From: Porodaedalea pini
Lineage: Eukaryota; Basidiomycota; Agaricomycetes; Hymenochaetales; Hymenochaetaceae
Reading direction: 5' to 3'
Length of the DNA: 64,000 nt
Assembly (NCBI GenBank): GCA_002794775.1
Contig: NBAY01000023.1
Location: 310,001 to 374,000 of the forward strand
The position numbers and the translations under genes are program-made. The notes under the pieces were generated by a model. That model was not told the origin of the DNA and did not search any database. It was given only the letters and a program-made list of their open reading frames with translations. Of the stretch, positions 1 through 10,304 are shown in pieces; position 1 is the stretch's first letter; the number at the start of each line of letters is the position of its first letter.

Positions 1-1520
1 CTGGGGATACTACAACGTCTGGATCCATGAAGGTGATGAGTGGAAGGCAGCGTTCCACATGAACATGGGTCTCTTCGAACCAACAGTCATGTTCTTTGGT
101 CTTTGTAATGCACCGGCGACGTTCCAAGCTTTTGTCAACCACATCTTCAAGGGATTAATCTATGACAACTTGATCATTGTCTACCTCAATGACATACTGA
201 TTCTCTTGCAAACTCTAGAGGAACATATTGAGACGTCGAGGTGTGTCCTTCAGATCTTGCGAGAAAACGGCCTGTACCTGAAACCGGAGAAGTGTGAGTT
301 TGACACCAAGGTAGTAAAGTACCTTGGCCACATCGTCGGTAATGGCAAAATTAGGGTGGACCCGGTGAAGACAGAAGCAATCGCAGACTGGCCCATCCCA
401 CGAAACGTCAAACAGCTGCAACAGTTCCTCGGCATGGGCAACTGGCTACGACGGTTTATCAAGGACTACAGCAAGGTAGTCCATCTGTTGATGTCACTGA
501 CAGGCAAGAAGGACTGGGTATGGGAGACTGAACAGCAGGAAGCGTTCAAGGAGCTGAGATGACATCTCTGCTCACCTCCAGTCCTAGCCATTGTGAACGA
601 TGAGGGCCCTTTCTGCATTGAAGCAGACTCATCAAACTTCATGCTAGGAGGTGTGTTGTTGCAGAAGCAGGAAGGCAAGTGGAGGGTAGTCGCCTACAGG
701 TCAGAAGTGCTCCTGCCGGTGGAATGAAACTACGAGATCTATGACAAGAAGATGCTCGCGATCATTTTGTCACTCAAGGAATGGAGACAGTACCTTCTCA
801 GAGCCCGTCACAAGATCGAGATCTGGTCCGACCACGCCAACCTCACCTACTTCAGGTCAGCACAGAAGCTGAGCTATCGCCAAGCTCGCTGGTGAACAGA
901 GCTCGAGGAATTCGACTTCCACCTCAAGCACAAGTCGGGGAAGACGATGGGCAAGGCAGACCTGCTATCGCACAAGGTGGGCTATGATGAAGGCAAGGAT
1001 GACAACAACGGAGTCATGTTCATCAAGGAGAAGTGGCTGAACCATGGAATGGTGAGAACGTCACATGACGAGGTGTGGGAACGAGTGGGTGAGGTGCAGA
1101 GGGTGCAGAACGAGTCAGAGAGGCCAACAGGGATGACAGAGGTCAACGGTTTGTGGCGGATGAAGGGCAAGATATACATCCCGTCGATGATAAAGGAATC
1201 TGTGTTGCAGGAGTGTCACGACTCGGTACTGGCTGGGCATCCAGGAGCATCAAAAATGGTGGAGCTTGTCCGTTGAGACTTCTGGTGGGCGTCGATGTTC
1301 TCCGATGTCTGAGCGTATGTCCAAGGGTGTGATCACTGTCAGTGAACAAAGGCTCTGAGGGCATCAAGGTCAAGGCCACTTCACCCGAACGCAGTCCCTG
1401 AAGGTCCTTGGGAAATTGTTACGGTTGATCTCATCGGAGAGCTCCCAGACTCGAAGGGACATAATATGATCTGTGTCTTCATGGATAGATTCTCGAAGCA
1501 GATGCATGCAATCCCAACGA
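1..1520 (+). pseudogene. Ty3/Gypsy chromovirus pol, older copy, 5' part (RT, RNase H, integrase start)
   Basis: This is the left visible part of an older Ty3/Gypsy copy on the plus strand; its 5' LTR, gag and protease lie outside the window. Reverse transcriptase runs from the window start to about 560 (the YLNDILI motif near 180-205 is the catalytic YxDD box), followed by RNase H (about 600-900) and the integrase zinc-binding region (about 1190-1350, with CDHC). The frame is broken by TGA codons near 560, 725, 893, 1273, 1308 and 1351, so it cannot make a polyprotein. The continuation of the same integrase begins at 7792: codons for IPT end at the insertion point and MTKLS follows after it. 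Bases 1-707 are identical to the reverse complement of 3828-4534, whereas the rest is clearly diverged. The family assignment is secure; the age difference is inferred. Confidence 0.9.
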
Positions 1521-1959
1521 TGTTAGGTGGGAGTCTGGGAGACGGCTCGGACTGGGCAGGCCTCAGCTGACTGTCGTCTGGGACGTGTTATACTCGAGCG
1601 GGGACTTGGGACATGCTGTACTCAGGCTAGGTCGTTGTGAAGGTAAGAGGAATTAATACAAGTCTAAACTAATACAAGAGGGACGAGTCTCACCTAGGTT
1701 GTCACGGAGGTAAGAGGAAAAGCAGAACAGGTGTTCAGATGCGATTCCTCTTCCTTATATACAGTGATCACCTTGTGAGAACCGGTTGCCCAACTATCTA
1801 GGATTACATAAAGAGAGTGGAATGCAACAAATGAAGGTCATGTGAAGGGAGTGTGGGAAATGATTGAAAAGATGATTAATTATAATGGAAAGGAGCGATT
1901 AAAAGAAAAGAAATGATAAAAGGTAATTAAAAAAGAAAGGAAAAGTTCGAGTCCTGACA
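1521..1959 (-). repeat. LTR A, 3' LTR of the inner chromovirus
   Basis: 439 bp, bounded by TGTTAGG and CCTGACA as read on the plus strand. The U3 half (about 1718-1959) is almost identical to the right LTR. The R-U5 half (1521-1717) differs clearly from it and resembles the third LTR at 8852-9276 instead. Confidence 0.92.
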
Positions 1960-1974
1960 TTACCCCCCCCTCAA
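1960..1974 (-). other. Polypurine tract of the inner chromovirus
   Basis: On the minus strand the sequence TTGAGGGGGGGG-TAA lies directly before the 3' LTR, the expected plus-strand primer site. The same motif precedes the LTR of the older copy near 8838-8850. Confidence 0.8.
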
Positions 1975-2064
1975 GGTTGGGCGTCCCGACCAACCGAGAT
2001 CATGGTCGTCTGGCTCGGTGTCGACGAAGAGTGGATGGAGTTGTTGGCGAGGAATGTTGAGTTT

Positions 2065-3450
2065 TCAAGGAGCGCCAGGGTGTTTCTGATAGAACTCAGC
2101 GATTGCCTCCTTTGCGTTCTCTCCAAAGTCCGTCTCAGGCTGCCAAGTCAGTTCATTGTATCCTACCCACTTGACAAGGTATTGTAGTTTTCCTCGATGC
2201 AGATGTGAGTCAATGACCTCCTTGACCTCATATTCTTCCTCATTGTCAACAATCTCCGGTGGTGGCAGTGGCTGTTGTTTCTGGCCTTCGAAGGCTGGTT
2301 CGACAGCGGACTTTAGCAAGGCTTCATTGAAGATGGGGTGGACCTTTTTCCATCACTTTGGGAGCTTGAGCTTGTATGCACTTGCTCCCACCTTGTTGAC
2401 AACGTCGAAGGGACCATACCACTTGTCAGCAAGCTTCTTCATTGGTGAGTCTGTACTGATGTTTCGTCTGTCGAGGAAGACCTTGTCGCCAGCCTGGTAC
2501 TCCGCCGATGTTCCTGCTGTTCAGTCATGGTAGCGCTTCATGTCCTCCACTGTCTTGACCAGGTTGTCCTTCGCAACACGATGAGTCTCCTTGATGTGCT
2601 TCGTGAATTCTTCCACTGACATGTTGGTAGAGGAAGTTCGTACTGCGTCGAAGCTCATAGGGTGATGTCCGGTGTTCACATAGAAGGGAGACATCTTTGT
2701 CGCTGAGTGTTCGCAGTTGTTGTATGCGAATTCTGCGAGGGGGAGCCAGTCCTTCCAGTCTGATTGTCGATGGTTAACGAAGAGCCTAAGGTACTGTTCG
2801 AGCTCTTGGTTAACATGTTCAGTCTGACCATCCGTCTGTGGGTGATATGCCGTCAACGGGTTGCCTTCGATGTGCAGGAGTTTGTATAGCTCCTTCATCA
2901 TTGATGTGTTGAACTGCGTGCCACGGTCATGGATGATCTTCTTCGGTAGACTGTGGAGGTGGAAGACGTGGTCACGGTACAACTGAGCCATGCCTTCCAC
3001 TGACAGCTTTGTCGTCATTGGGATCGCATGCATCTGCTTCAAGAATCTATCCACGAAGATGCAGATTGCATTATGTCCCTTCGAGTCTGGGAGCTCTCTG
3101 ATGAGATTGACCGTAACAATTTCCCAAGGACCTTCAGGGACTGCGTTTGGGTAAAGTGGCCTTGACCTCAACGTTCTCAGAGCCTTTGTTCACTGACAAT
3201 GATCACATCCTCAGACATACGCTTGGATGTTGGAGAACATCGACGCCCACCAGAAATCTCGACGTACCAGTTCAACCGTCTTTGATGATCCGGGGTGTCC
3301 TGCCAGGGTTGAGTCATGGCATTCCCTCAGCACCACTTCCTTCATCATCAATGGCATGTACACCTTGCCTTTCATGTACTGTAACCTGTTGACGTCCGTC
3401 AGTCCTGTCGGCCTCTCCGACTTGTCCTGCGCCCTCTGTGCATCACCCAC
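2065..3450 (-). pseudogene. Inner chromovirus integrase with C-terminal chromodomain
   Basis: This is the last part of pol, which would insert the cDNA into chromatin. Reading leftwards it holds the end of the zinc-binding region (ECHDSTLAGHPG then CDHC), the catalytic core (about 3120-2620: DRFLKQMHAIP, HDRGTQFN, and the HPQTDGQTEHVNQELEQY block with the catalytic Glu), the GPF/Y-type region and a chromodomain (about 2260-2090: KLQYLVKWVGYNELTWQP). In-frame TGA codons occur at about 3210, 3195, 2522 and 2370. Several of the sites look like former arginine (CGA) codons. Chromodomains of this type direct integration to modified histones in related elements; that is family knowledge, not visible here. 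Confidence 0.88.
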
Positions 3451-5028
3451 TCATTCCAACAGCTCATCACATGACATCTTCACCACTCCTTGGTTCAGCC
3501 ACTTCTCCTTGATGAAGACAACCCCGTCATTGTCATCCTTGCCTTCGTCGTAGCCCGTTTTGTGCGAGAGCAGGTCCGCCTTGCCCATCGTCTTCCCTGA
3601 CTTGTGTTCAAGGTGGAAGTCGAATTCTTCGAGCTCTGTCTGCCAGCAAGCTTGACGATAGCTCAGCTTTTGCACTGACCTGAAGTAGGTGAGGTTGGCG
3701 TGATCAGACCAGATCTCAATAGGGTGATGGGCACCAAGAAGGTACTGTCTCCATTCCTTGAGTGACAAAATGATCGCGAGCATCTTCTTGTCGTAGATCT
3801 CGTAGTTTCGTTCCGCCAGCAGGAGCGCTTCTGACCTGTAGGCGACTACCCTCCACTTGCCTTCCTGCTTCTGCAACAACACACCTCCTAGCATGAAGTT
3901 TGATGAGTCTGCTTCAATGCAGAAAGGGCCCTCATCGTTCACAATGGCTAGGACTGGAGGTGAGCAGAGATGTCATCTCAGCTCCTTGAACGCTTCCTGC
4001 TGTTCAGTCTCCCATACCCAGTCCTTCTTGCCTGTCAGTGACATCAACAGATGGACTACCTTGCTGTAGTCCTTGATAAACCGTCGTAGCCAGTTGCCCA
4101 TGCCGAGGAACTGTTGCAGCTGTTTGACGTTTCGTGGGATGGGCCAGTCTGCGATTGCTTCTGTCTTCACCGGGTCCACCCTAATTTTGCCATTACCGAC
4201 GATGTGGCCAAGGTACTTTACTACCTTGGTGTCAAACTCACACTTCTCCGGTTTCAGGTACAGGCCGTTTTCTCGCAAGATCTGAAGGACACACCTCGAC
4301 GTCTCAATATGTTCCTCTAGAGTTTGCAAGAGAATCAGTATGTCATTGAGGTAGACAATGATCAAGTTGTCATAGATTAATCCCTTGAAGATGTGGTTGA
4401 CAAAAGCTTGGAACGTCGCCGGTGCATTACAAAGACCAAAGAACATGACTGTTGGTTCGAAGAGACCCATGTTCATGTGGAACGCTGCCTTCCACTCATC
4501 ACCTTCATGGATCCAGACGTTGTAGTATCCCCAGTGAAGGTCAAGCTTGGTGATGAACTTTGCCTTCTTGACCTTGTCGACAAGTTTGTTGATGAGGGGG
4601 AGAGGATACTTGTTCTTGATAGTGCCATCATTGAGTTTATGGTAGTCCTGGATCGGGTGCAGCAATTTGTTGGTCTTCTTAATGAAAAAGAAGGGTGACG
4701 CCATCGGTGAGATTGACTTTCATATGCGGCCCGACTTCAAGTTCTCTTCGAGGAAGTCCTTCAGTGACTGCTGTTCCATCGGTGTCAGTGGATAGATCTT
4801 GCAGTTGCTAGGCTTGAAGTCAGGTTTCAAGTCAATGACATGATCCCAGGGGCAATGTTCTGGTAGCTTTTTGAAGCCTTTCTCACTGAAGACGTCGGCA
4901 AAGTCATTGAGGTATGCGGGCCAGGACGCCTTGTCCATTCGCACCTCTCTCACCCTCCTCATCTCCTCCACAACCTCCTTCTCAATTGCGCACTCCTCTG
5001 GGCAATGGGTGAATTCAATCGAACCCAT
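3451..5028 (-). pseudogene. Inner chromovirus reverse transcriptase and RNase H
   Basis: Copies the element RNA to cDNA and degrades the template. The N-terminal connection (4720-5028) is followed by RT (about 4704-3973), with IQDYHKLND, FFGLCNAPATFQ and the catalytic YLNDILI box. RNase H follows (about 3942-3550; FCIEADSS and the [17 protein letters not shown] region). Three TGA codons interrupt it, near 4717 (between SGRI and KSISPMA), 3970 (after FKELR) and 3448 (after SCDELLE). At the last position the older copy has CGA (near 1082), so the ancestral codon was arginine. Conversely the NYEIYD region has CGA here and TGA in the older copy near 725. Confidence 0.9.
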
Positions 5029-5031
5029 CTT

Positions 5032-5547
5032 TCAGTCGACCTCTGGGTTGTTGTGTTGAAGCCAGTCGTAGCCCAGGAAGATGTTTGACAATGCCAGGGA
5101 TGTCACCACAAGGACTATCCTTTCCTTGTGATGTCCAATCATTAGCTCGACATCAATGTATCGCTCAATCAGACCAGCCTTGTTGTGCGTGCCGTCCGCA
5201 TTGAGCACTGCAAGAGGCCTGATGTAGCGCTTGGTTTCCAACCCATAGCATTTGACAAACCTCACGTCAATGCACGATCCCATACACCCCGAATCCACGA
5301 GTGCATGTGCATCTACCTCCCTCATCTCACCCTCCACGTTACATCCGACATTCAGGAGGAGGTCCAGCTGGTGTCCACCAGTTCCCCTCATGAACAGCTG
5401 CTCATACTCGCCTTCCTTATTCACACTGGTGGGGACTTTGTAATCAGGAAAACCATTGACATCAGTTGCATCTATGTATTGTACAGACAGCTGGTTATAT
5501 TTTAGTGGATCCTGATTCGAAGTCCCTTGTTCTACCCAGTCAGTCAC
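5032..5547 (-). pseudogene. Inner chromovirus aspartic protease segment
   Basis: The segment contains the retropepsin active-site motif ALVDSGCMGSCID near the middle (about 5300), followed by a typical flap and the NIFLGYDWLQHNNPE motif that precedes RT in Ty3/Gypsy pol. It would cleave Gag-Pol. It is separated from the RT segment by a TGA at a position where related elements usually carry Trp (family knowledge), consistent with a G-to-A, i.e. opposite-strand C-to-T, change. Confidence 0.85.
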
Positions 5548-5569
5548 CCCGATGGCTATGCCTGACCAC

Positions 5570-6812
5570 TCGCAAAACCCTGTGAGTCGACAACCTCTTT
5601 GTCATCTCCCTCCTCTTCCATGTAGTCTTCCACTGTCGATCTTTGAGTGTCTACGACTTCCTCGAATGCCAATTCCTTCATCGCGCCTAACTCATCGGCG
5701 AGGAGGCGACGTTCGCCGGGCACCATCATCTGCAGCATACACTGCATGATCGTCTTCCCCTGTGGGCATGCATCTTTGAAGTGACCAAGCTGGCCACAGA
5801 TCCAGCATGCGCATCAGCGTTGCACCTCATTCATTGAGACATCCATCGGCTGGCCAGCGCCTCCAAAAGTAATGCCGGTCGCATTGCATTTGTTGACATG
5901 GGGGGCGGCAGTCTGACAATGAGCCGGGGGTGCCTGTTGCTGCTGCTGATGTGGTGGGGGTGGGAATGCGTGACCTCGCTGGATTGCACGGATTTGCTGT
6001 TCACCTCGGTCGATCTCGATGGCCTTCTTTTTCCAGTCCTCATACATTGTCAGAACCGGCATTGACCTCAGCACTCCACGCACCACCTCGATGTTCATCG
6101 CCCTCTTCAGGTGGTCACAGATGATGCTGTCATCTGTCAGCCCTGCTCTTGTAATGACAACATCAAGGTCCTGGAAGAACTCATCAGCGGTGAGATCCTT
6201 CTGAACCTTGGTTCAGAACTTTGCCAGCGCCTTCTCCTTCCAGTTTGGATCGTCGAACAAGGCATCTAGGCGCTCTTGGAACCTTGTCCAACTGTCGGTG
6301 AAGGTCATGATGCCTGCTGTCGTCAACTCCTCCACATAATTCTGTGCCCATGTCACTGCATTGCCCCCTTTTAAGTAGGAGAGAGCAACGTATATCTTAC
6401 TCTCCAACATGGGGTACTGATTCAGGTTTGTGGAGACGAAAAGGAGGACCTCGTGTTTGAAGTCCAGATAGTCGTCGCCGCCAGTGAATTCATGTGGCCA
6501 GGCGATGTCGATGTTGGGGGCTGGGGGGTTAGCTGCAGCGGCTGGTGCCAGGGCATTGTTCGCCTGATGGGCGAAGGTGCCTGCGATGATCGCTGCGATC
6601 TGCTCCATCTGCTGCTGGGTGAAACCTCCTGTCGACATTTCTGGTTTGGGCGTCGGCATTGAGGGTTCAGGGGGGGTTGGGGGTGACAGGTCCCTATTGG
6701 TCTCATGGTAAGGTCCTGGAGTCGGTGGTAGGTTGATGGTAGACGTCGATGGTGCAGGTGACGATGGAGCAGCTGGGGGCCACCTGGCTCTCCTTCCTTG
6801 TTCATCTGACAA
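5570..6812 (-). pseudogene. Inner chromovirus gag
   Basis: This is the structural nucleocapsid protein of the element. It starts with a Pro/Ser/Thr-rich region (MSDEQGRRARWPPAAPSS), then a gag core of the retrotransposon-gag type (about 6500-6050, WPHEFTGGDDYLDFKHEV...; ESKIYVALSYLKGG; SWTRFQERLDALF), and a CCHC knuckle near 5810-5765 (CWICGQLGHFKDAC). TGA codons at about 6210 and 5811 split it. The start at 6812 gives a leader of about 540 nt from the right LTR, normal for this group. Confidence 0.85.
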
Positions 6813-7339
6813 ATACCAGCTGTGCTGGACTTCACTCCACCAGATGTCGTGTACAACACCGCTGTTGTTAGTCGCAACGTAGCCTGGTCAGTCTGGATTC
6901 CAACGAGCTGATGCAGGAAGGGCCTGTTGCTGTTCGTCGGTGAGATCTATCTTGATGACGGTGGAGGAACGGGGATTGGTTGTGCATTCGATCTGGGGTT
7001 ATGCCAACGTTGAACGGGTTCGTCGGCGAAGTTGATGATGAGGTGGAAAGATGCAGCAGAAATAACAATCGACAATGACGTTGACGACTGAACACGTAAT
7101 GTTACCCACGTCCAAGTCAAGTGGCTTCTCCACCAAAGGGAGATATGGAGAGCCAGGGTCGGGGAAGGTCGGTTGTGAAGTTTTTTTATGTAATACACGA
7201 ATGTTCGAAAATGTCCGGGCAGGGTTGAGGGTTGTCGTTTAGGGGGTTTTCATGTCGAGTCCGTCAAGGGGAGCGCTCCTCTAGACCGGGTGAAGGCGAG
7301 TCTACAGCGATGACGTACGCTGAGGATGAGCCTGGGTGG

Positions 7340-7350
7340 GTTCTGCTTTT
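7340..7350 (-). promoter_or_regulatory. Self-priming primer-binding site
   Basis: On the minus strand AAAAGCAGAAC lies one base inside the 5' LTR. It is the exact complement of GTTCTGCTTTT inside the LTR (minus strand, 7560 to 7550). That sequence starts about 34 nt after a TATATAA box, where transcription should begin. It does not look like a complement of a tRNA 3' end ending in CCA. This matches the Tf1 mechanism, in which the first 11 nt of the mRNA prime reverse transcription. Confidence 0.82.
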
Positions 7351-7351
7351 A

Positions 7352-7791
7352 TGTTAGGCGGGAGTCTGGGAGATGGCTTGGACTGGGCAGGCCTCGGCTG
7401 ACTGTCGTCTGGGACGTGTTATACTCAAGTGGGGACTCGGGACATGCTGTACTCAGGCTAGGTCGTCGTGGAGGTAAGAGGATTAATACAATATATACTA
7501 CTACAGGAGGGGGATGCAGTCTCACCTTGGTCGTCGCGGAGGTAGGAGGAAAAGCAGAACAGGTGTTCAGATGCGATTCCTCTTCCTTATATACAGTGAT
7601 CACCTTGTGAGAACCGGTTGCCCAACTATCTAGGATTACATAAAGAGAGTGGAATGCAACAAATGAAGGTCATGTGAAGGGAGTGTGGGAAATGATTGAA
7701 AAGATGATTAATTATAATGGAAAGGAGCGATTAAAAGAAAAGAAATGATAAAAGGTAATTAAAAAAGAAGGGAAAAGTTCGAGTCCTGACA
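7352..7791 (-). repeat. LTR B, 5' LTR of the inner chromovirus
   Basis: 440 bp, TGT...ACA. On the minus strand it contains a TATATAA box (7594-7588) and, about 34 nt on, the predicted RNA start GTTCTGCTTTT (7560-7550). U3 (7561-7791) is nearly identical to LTR A; R-U5 (7352-7549) is a distinct variant. Confidence 0.92.
7588..7594 (-). promoter_or_regulatory. TATA box of the chromovirus promoter
   Basis: TATATAA on the minus strand in U3 of LTR B. It is also present in LTR A, and a related TATATAAGG is present in LTR C. The spacing to the self-primer sequence fits a normal TATA-to-start distance. Confidence 0.75.
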
Positions 7792-8850
7792 GACGATGAC
7801 AAAGCTGTCAGTGGAAGGCATGCCTCAGTTGTACCACAACCATGTCTTCTGCCTCCACAGCCTACCAAAGAAGATTATCCATGACCGTGGTACGTAGTTT
7901 GACACGTTGATGATGAAGGAGCTATACAAACTCCTGCACATCGAAGGCAACCCATCAACGGCATATCACCCACAGACAGACGGTCAGATGGAACACATTA
8001 ACCAAGAGCTCGAACAGTACCTTAGGCTCTTCGTTAACCATCAGCAATCGGACTGGAAGGACTGGCTCCCCCTCGCAGAGTTTGCATACAACAACCACGA
8101 ACACTCAGCAACAAAGATGTCCCCCTTCTATGCAAATACAGGACATCACCCTCTAAGCTTCAACACGATGCAAACCTCCTCTGCCAATATGTCGGCAGAA
8201 GAATTCATGAAGCACATCAAGGAGACTCATTGTGTCATGAAAGACAACCTGATCAAGGCAGCTGAGGACATGAAACGCTACCATGACTGAACAGCAGGGA
8301 TGTCGGTGGAGAACCAGCCCAGTGACAAGGTCTTCCTTGATGGTCGGAACATCAGCACAGATGCACCGACAAAGAAGCTAGCAGACAAGTGGTATGGACC
8401 CTTCGAAATCGTCGACAAGGTGGGCGCAAGCGTGTACAAGCTCAAACTCCCCAAGCAATGGAAGAAAGTCCACCCCATCTTCAATGAAGCCCTGTTAAAG
8501 CCTGCTATCAAACCATCCTTCGAAGGCCAGAAGCAGCAGCCACTGCCACCACTGGAGATTGTTGACAATGAGGAGGAATGCGAAGTCGAGGAAGTCAACG
8601 ACTCACATCTGCATCAAGGAAAACTACAGTACCTCGTCAAGTGGGTCGGATACAACGAACCGACTTGGCAGCCTGAGATGGATTTCGGTGAGAACGCAAA
8701 GGAGGCGATTGCTGAATTCTATCAAAACCACCCCGGTGCTCCTCAAAGACTCGACATTCCTCACCAACAACTCCGTCCACTCTTTGTCAACACCGAACCA
8801 GACGACCGCGATCTTGGTTGGTCGGGACGCCCAACCTTGAAGGGGGGGTA
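7792..8850 (+). pseudogene. Older chromovirus copy: integrase core continued and chromodomain
   Basis: This resumes the integrase that is broken at 1520. It contains the HDRG(T) region, then LLHIEGNPSTAYHPQTDGQ with the catalytic Glu region, the MSPFYANTGHHP block, and after a TGA at 8288 the GPFEIVDKVG motif and a chromodomain (about 8580-8700, KLQYLVKWVGYNEPTWQP). It ends with TAA at 8849-8851, and the polypurine tract AAGGGGGGG directly precedes the 3' LTR. The frame here is cleaner than in the 5' part. Compared with the inner copy (2065-3171) it differs at many codons, so it is a distinct family member. Confidence 0.9.
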
Positions 8851-8851
8851 A

Positions 8852-9276
8852 TGTTAGGACTTGAACTTTCACCTTTTCTTTTACTTTCCTTTTACCATTT
8901 CTTTTCTTTTAACCACTCCTTTTCATTATATTTAATTGTCTTTTCAATCATTTCCCACACTCCCTCCACATGATCTTCATTTGTTCCATTCCGTTCATTT
9001 ATGTAACTTTAGATAATATAGTCTCACGGTTGCTGCTATATAAGGTCTCAGGAATCGCATGAACTCCTTGTTCTGCTTTTCCTCTTACCTCCGCGACAAC
9101 CTAGGTGAGACTTGTCCCCCTTGTATTAGTTTAGACTTGTATTAATCCTCTTACCTCCACGATGACCTAGCCTGAGTACAGCGTGTCCCGAGTCTCCGCT
9201 CGAGTATAGCACGTCCCAGACAACAGTCAGCTGAGGCCTGCCCAGTCTGAGTCATCTCCTGGACTCCTGCCTAACA
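8852..9276 (+). repeat. LTR C, 3' LTR of the older chromovirus copy
   Basis: 425 bp from TGTTAGGAC to CCTAACA, in the opposite orientation to LTRs A and B. It carries TATATAAGG (about 9038) and the same self-primer sequence GTTCTGCTTTT at 9070-9080. It is more diverged in U3 from A and B, in line with an older insertion. The matching 5' LTR is beyond the left edge of the window. Confidence 0.92.
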
Positions 9277-10304
9277 ATGGCTGGCTAATATTGCTGTATC
9301 ATTCCTTTTTACTGATCAATACGCACAGAGCGGCGGCATCTGTCACCTGAATACCAGGCCCCAGCCTTAACTACTCTGAGTAGACATGGTGATGCAGTGC
9401 ATGCACCTTGTTCCCCATGTATGATGCCACATGATCCAAGGAATGGAATGCAGTACTGTATTGTTTTTTTGACTGATAGCATCATCATCGAATCCATCCA
9501 ATATTAATGACACAGATATACTGGCTGAGCGTAGGTGGAATGCACAAGCTCCAATGCCAAAGTTACAAGAAAAAATATGGTTTCATTCTAACAATCTGCT
9601 GGAGCTCAGGCTACACCTATATGATAGGCAAGACAAGGCTCTTCATATCCAGTGTTCTGACTTGTCAGTGGTAACAAGCACCATCACTGTCAAGGCTGCC
9701 CATCTGTGAGGCCAATCTCCGCTCTTCCACCTCATTTGAAAGATGCACCAGGCACCTGTCCTATCAAGTCCCGCGTGTTCCGTCTTCAGGACTCCACGTC
9801 TCAGTTGTCGAAGGCCGAGCTCATCATGGGCATCGTGTTGAGTCCCATATGTTTACATTTTCAGATGTCTTCATCTCCATCACAAAAACAAGACAAATAT
9901 TACATTTGCATACATTTAATTGTAAGAAATGAAATATGTAAATTATATGCAAGCCTTGTGGGTAATATTGTACATCATTTCACTGGTCGGCGCTTCTTAC
10001 AAGGCTCATAATAATTGTCAAAGCTCACAAGACTTATGGAGATTGTAATCCTCCATGATTCTTGTCAGACATTACCAGACCTACAATCACATGTAATTAC
10101 TTGGAACACCAAGAAACAAATAGACAAAGTAGTTTTTTTTTTTTTGCTTTTTTTTTTGCTCCTCTTTTATTTTATAAGATTTCCTTTCTTAACTGTTTCT
10201 CAAATTTCAGGTTTCTTAATTTCTCAGGTTTCATTCTTTTTCTTAGTACTGTCGGTCTTGAACTCACGACCTCCCTCTTATAATTTGCTTAAGGAACTCA
10301 ATAT
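9277..10304. other. Gene-free stretch with poly(T) tract
   Basis: AT-rich sequence with only short open frames and no recognisable protein. A long T-rich tract lies at about 10130-10160. Nothing else can be supported. Confidence 0.6.

Larger units (their letters stand above)
1521..7791 (-). mobile_element. Full-length Ty3/Gypsy chromovirus (Tf1/sushi-like) nested in an older copy
   Basis: This complete LTR element is inserted in inverted orientation into the integrase of another copy of its own family. It has two LTRs of about 440 bp (TGT...ACA), and reads, on the minus strand, gag, protease, RT, RNase H, integrase and chromodomain. A polypurine tract abuts the left LTR. The primer-binding site beside the right LTR matches the element's own RNA start. 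The flanks are AACGA (1516-1520) and GACGA (7792-7796), a 5-bp target duplication with one mismatch. All coding domains are recognisable but gag and pol are interrupted by several TGA stops, so this copy is non-autonomous as it stands. A C-terminal chromodomain places it among chromoviruses. Confidence 0.93.

Noticed and set aside
5185..5505. Plus-strand frames over the protease and RT of the inner element
   Set aside because: Antisense shadows of pol.
10238..10290. Pol III B-box-like GGTCTTGAACTC, possible tRNA or SINE
   Set aside because: No matching A box and no cloverleaf could be drawn.
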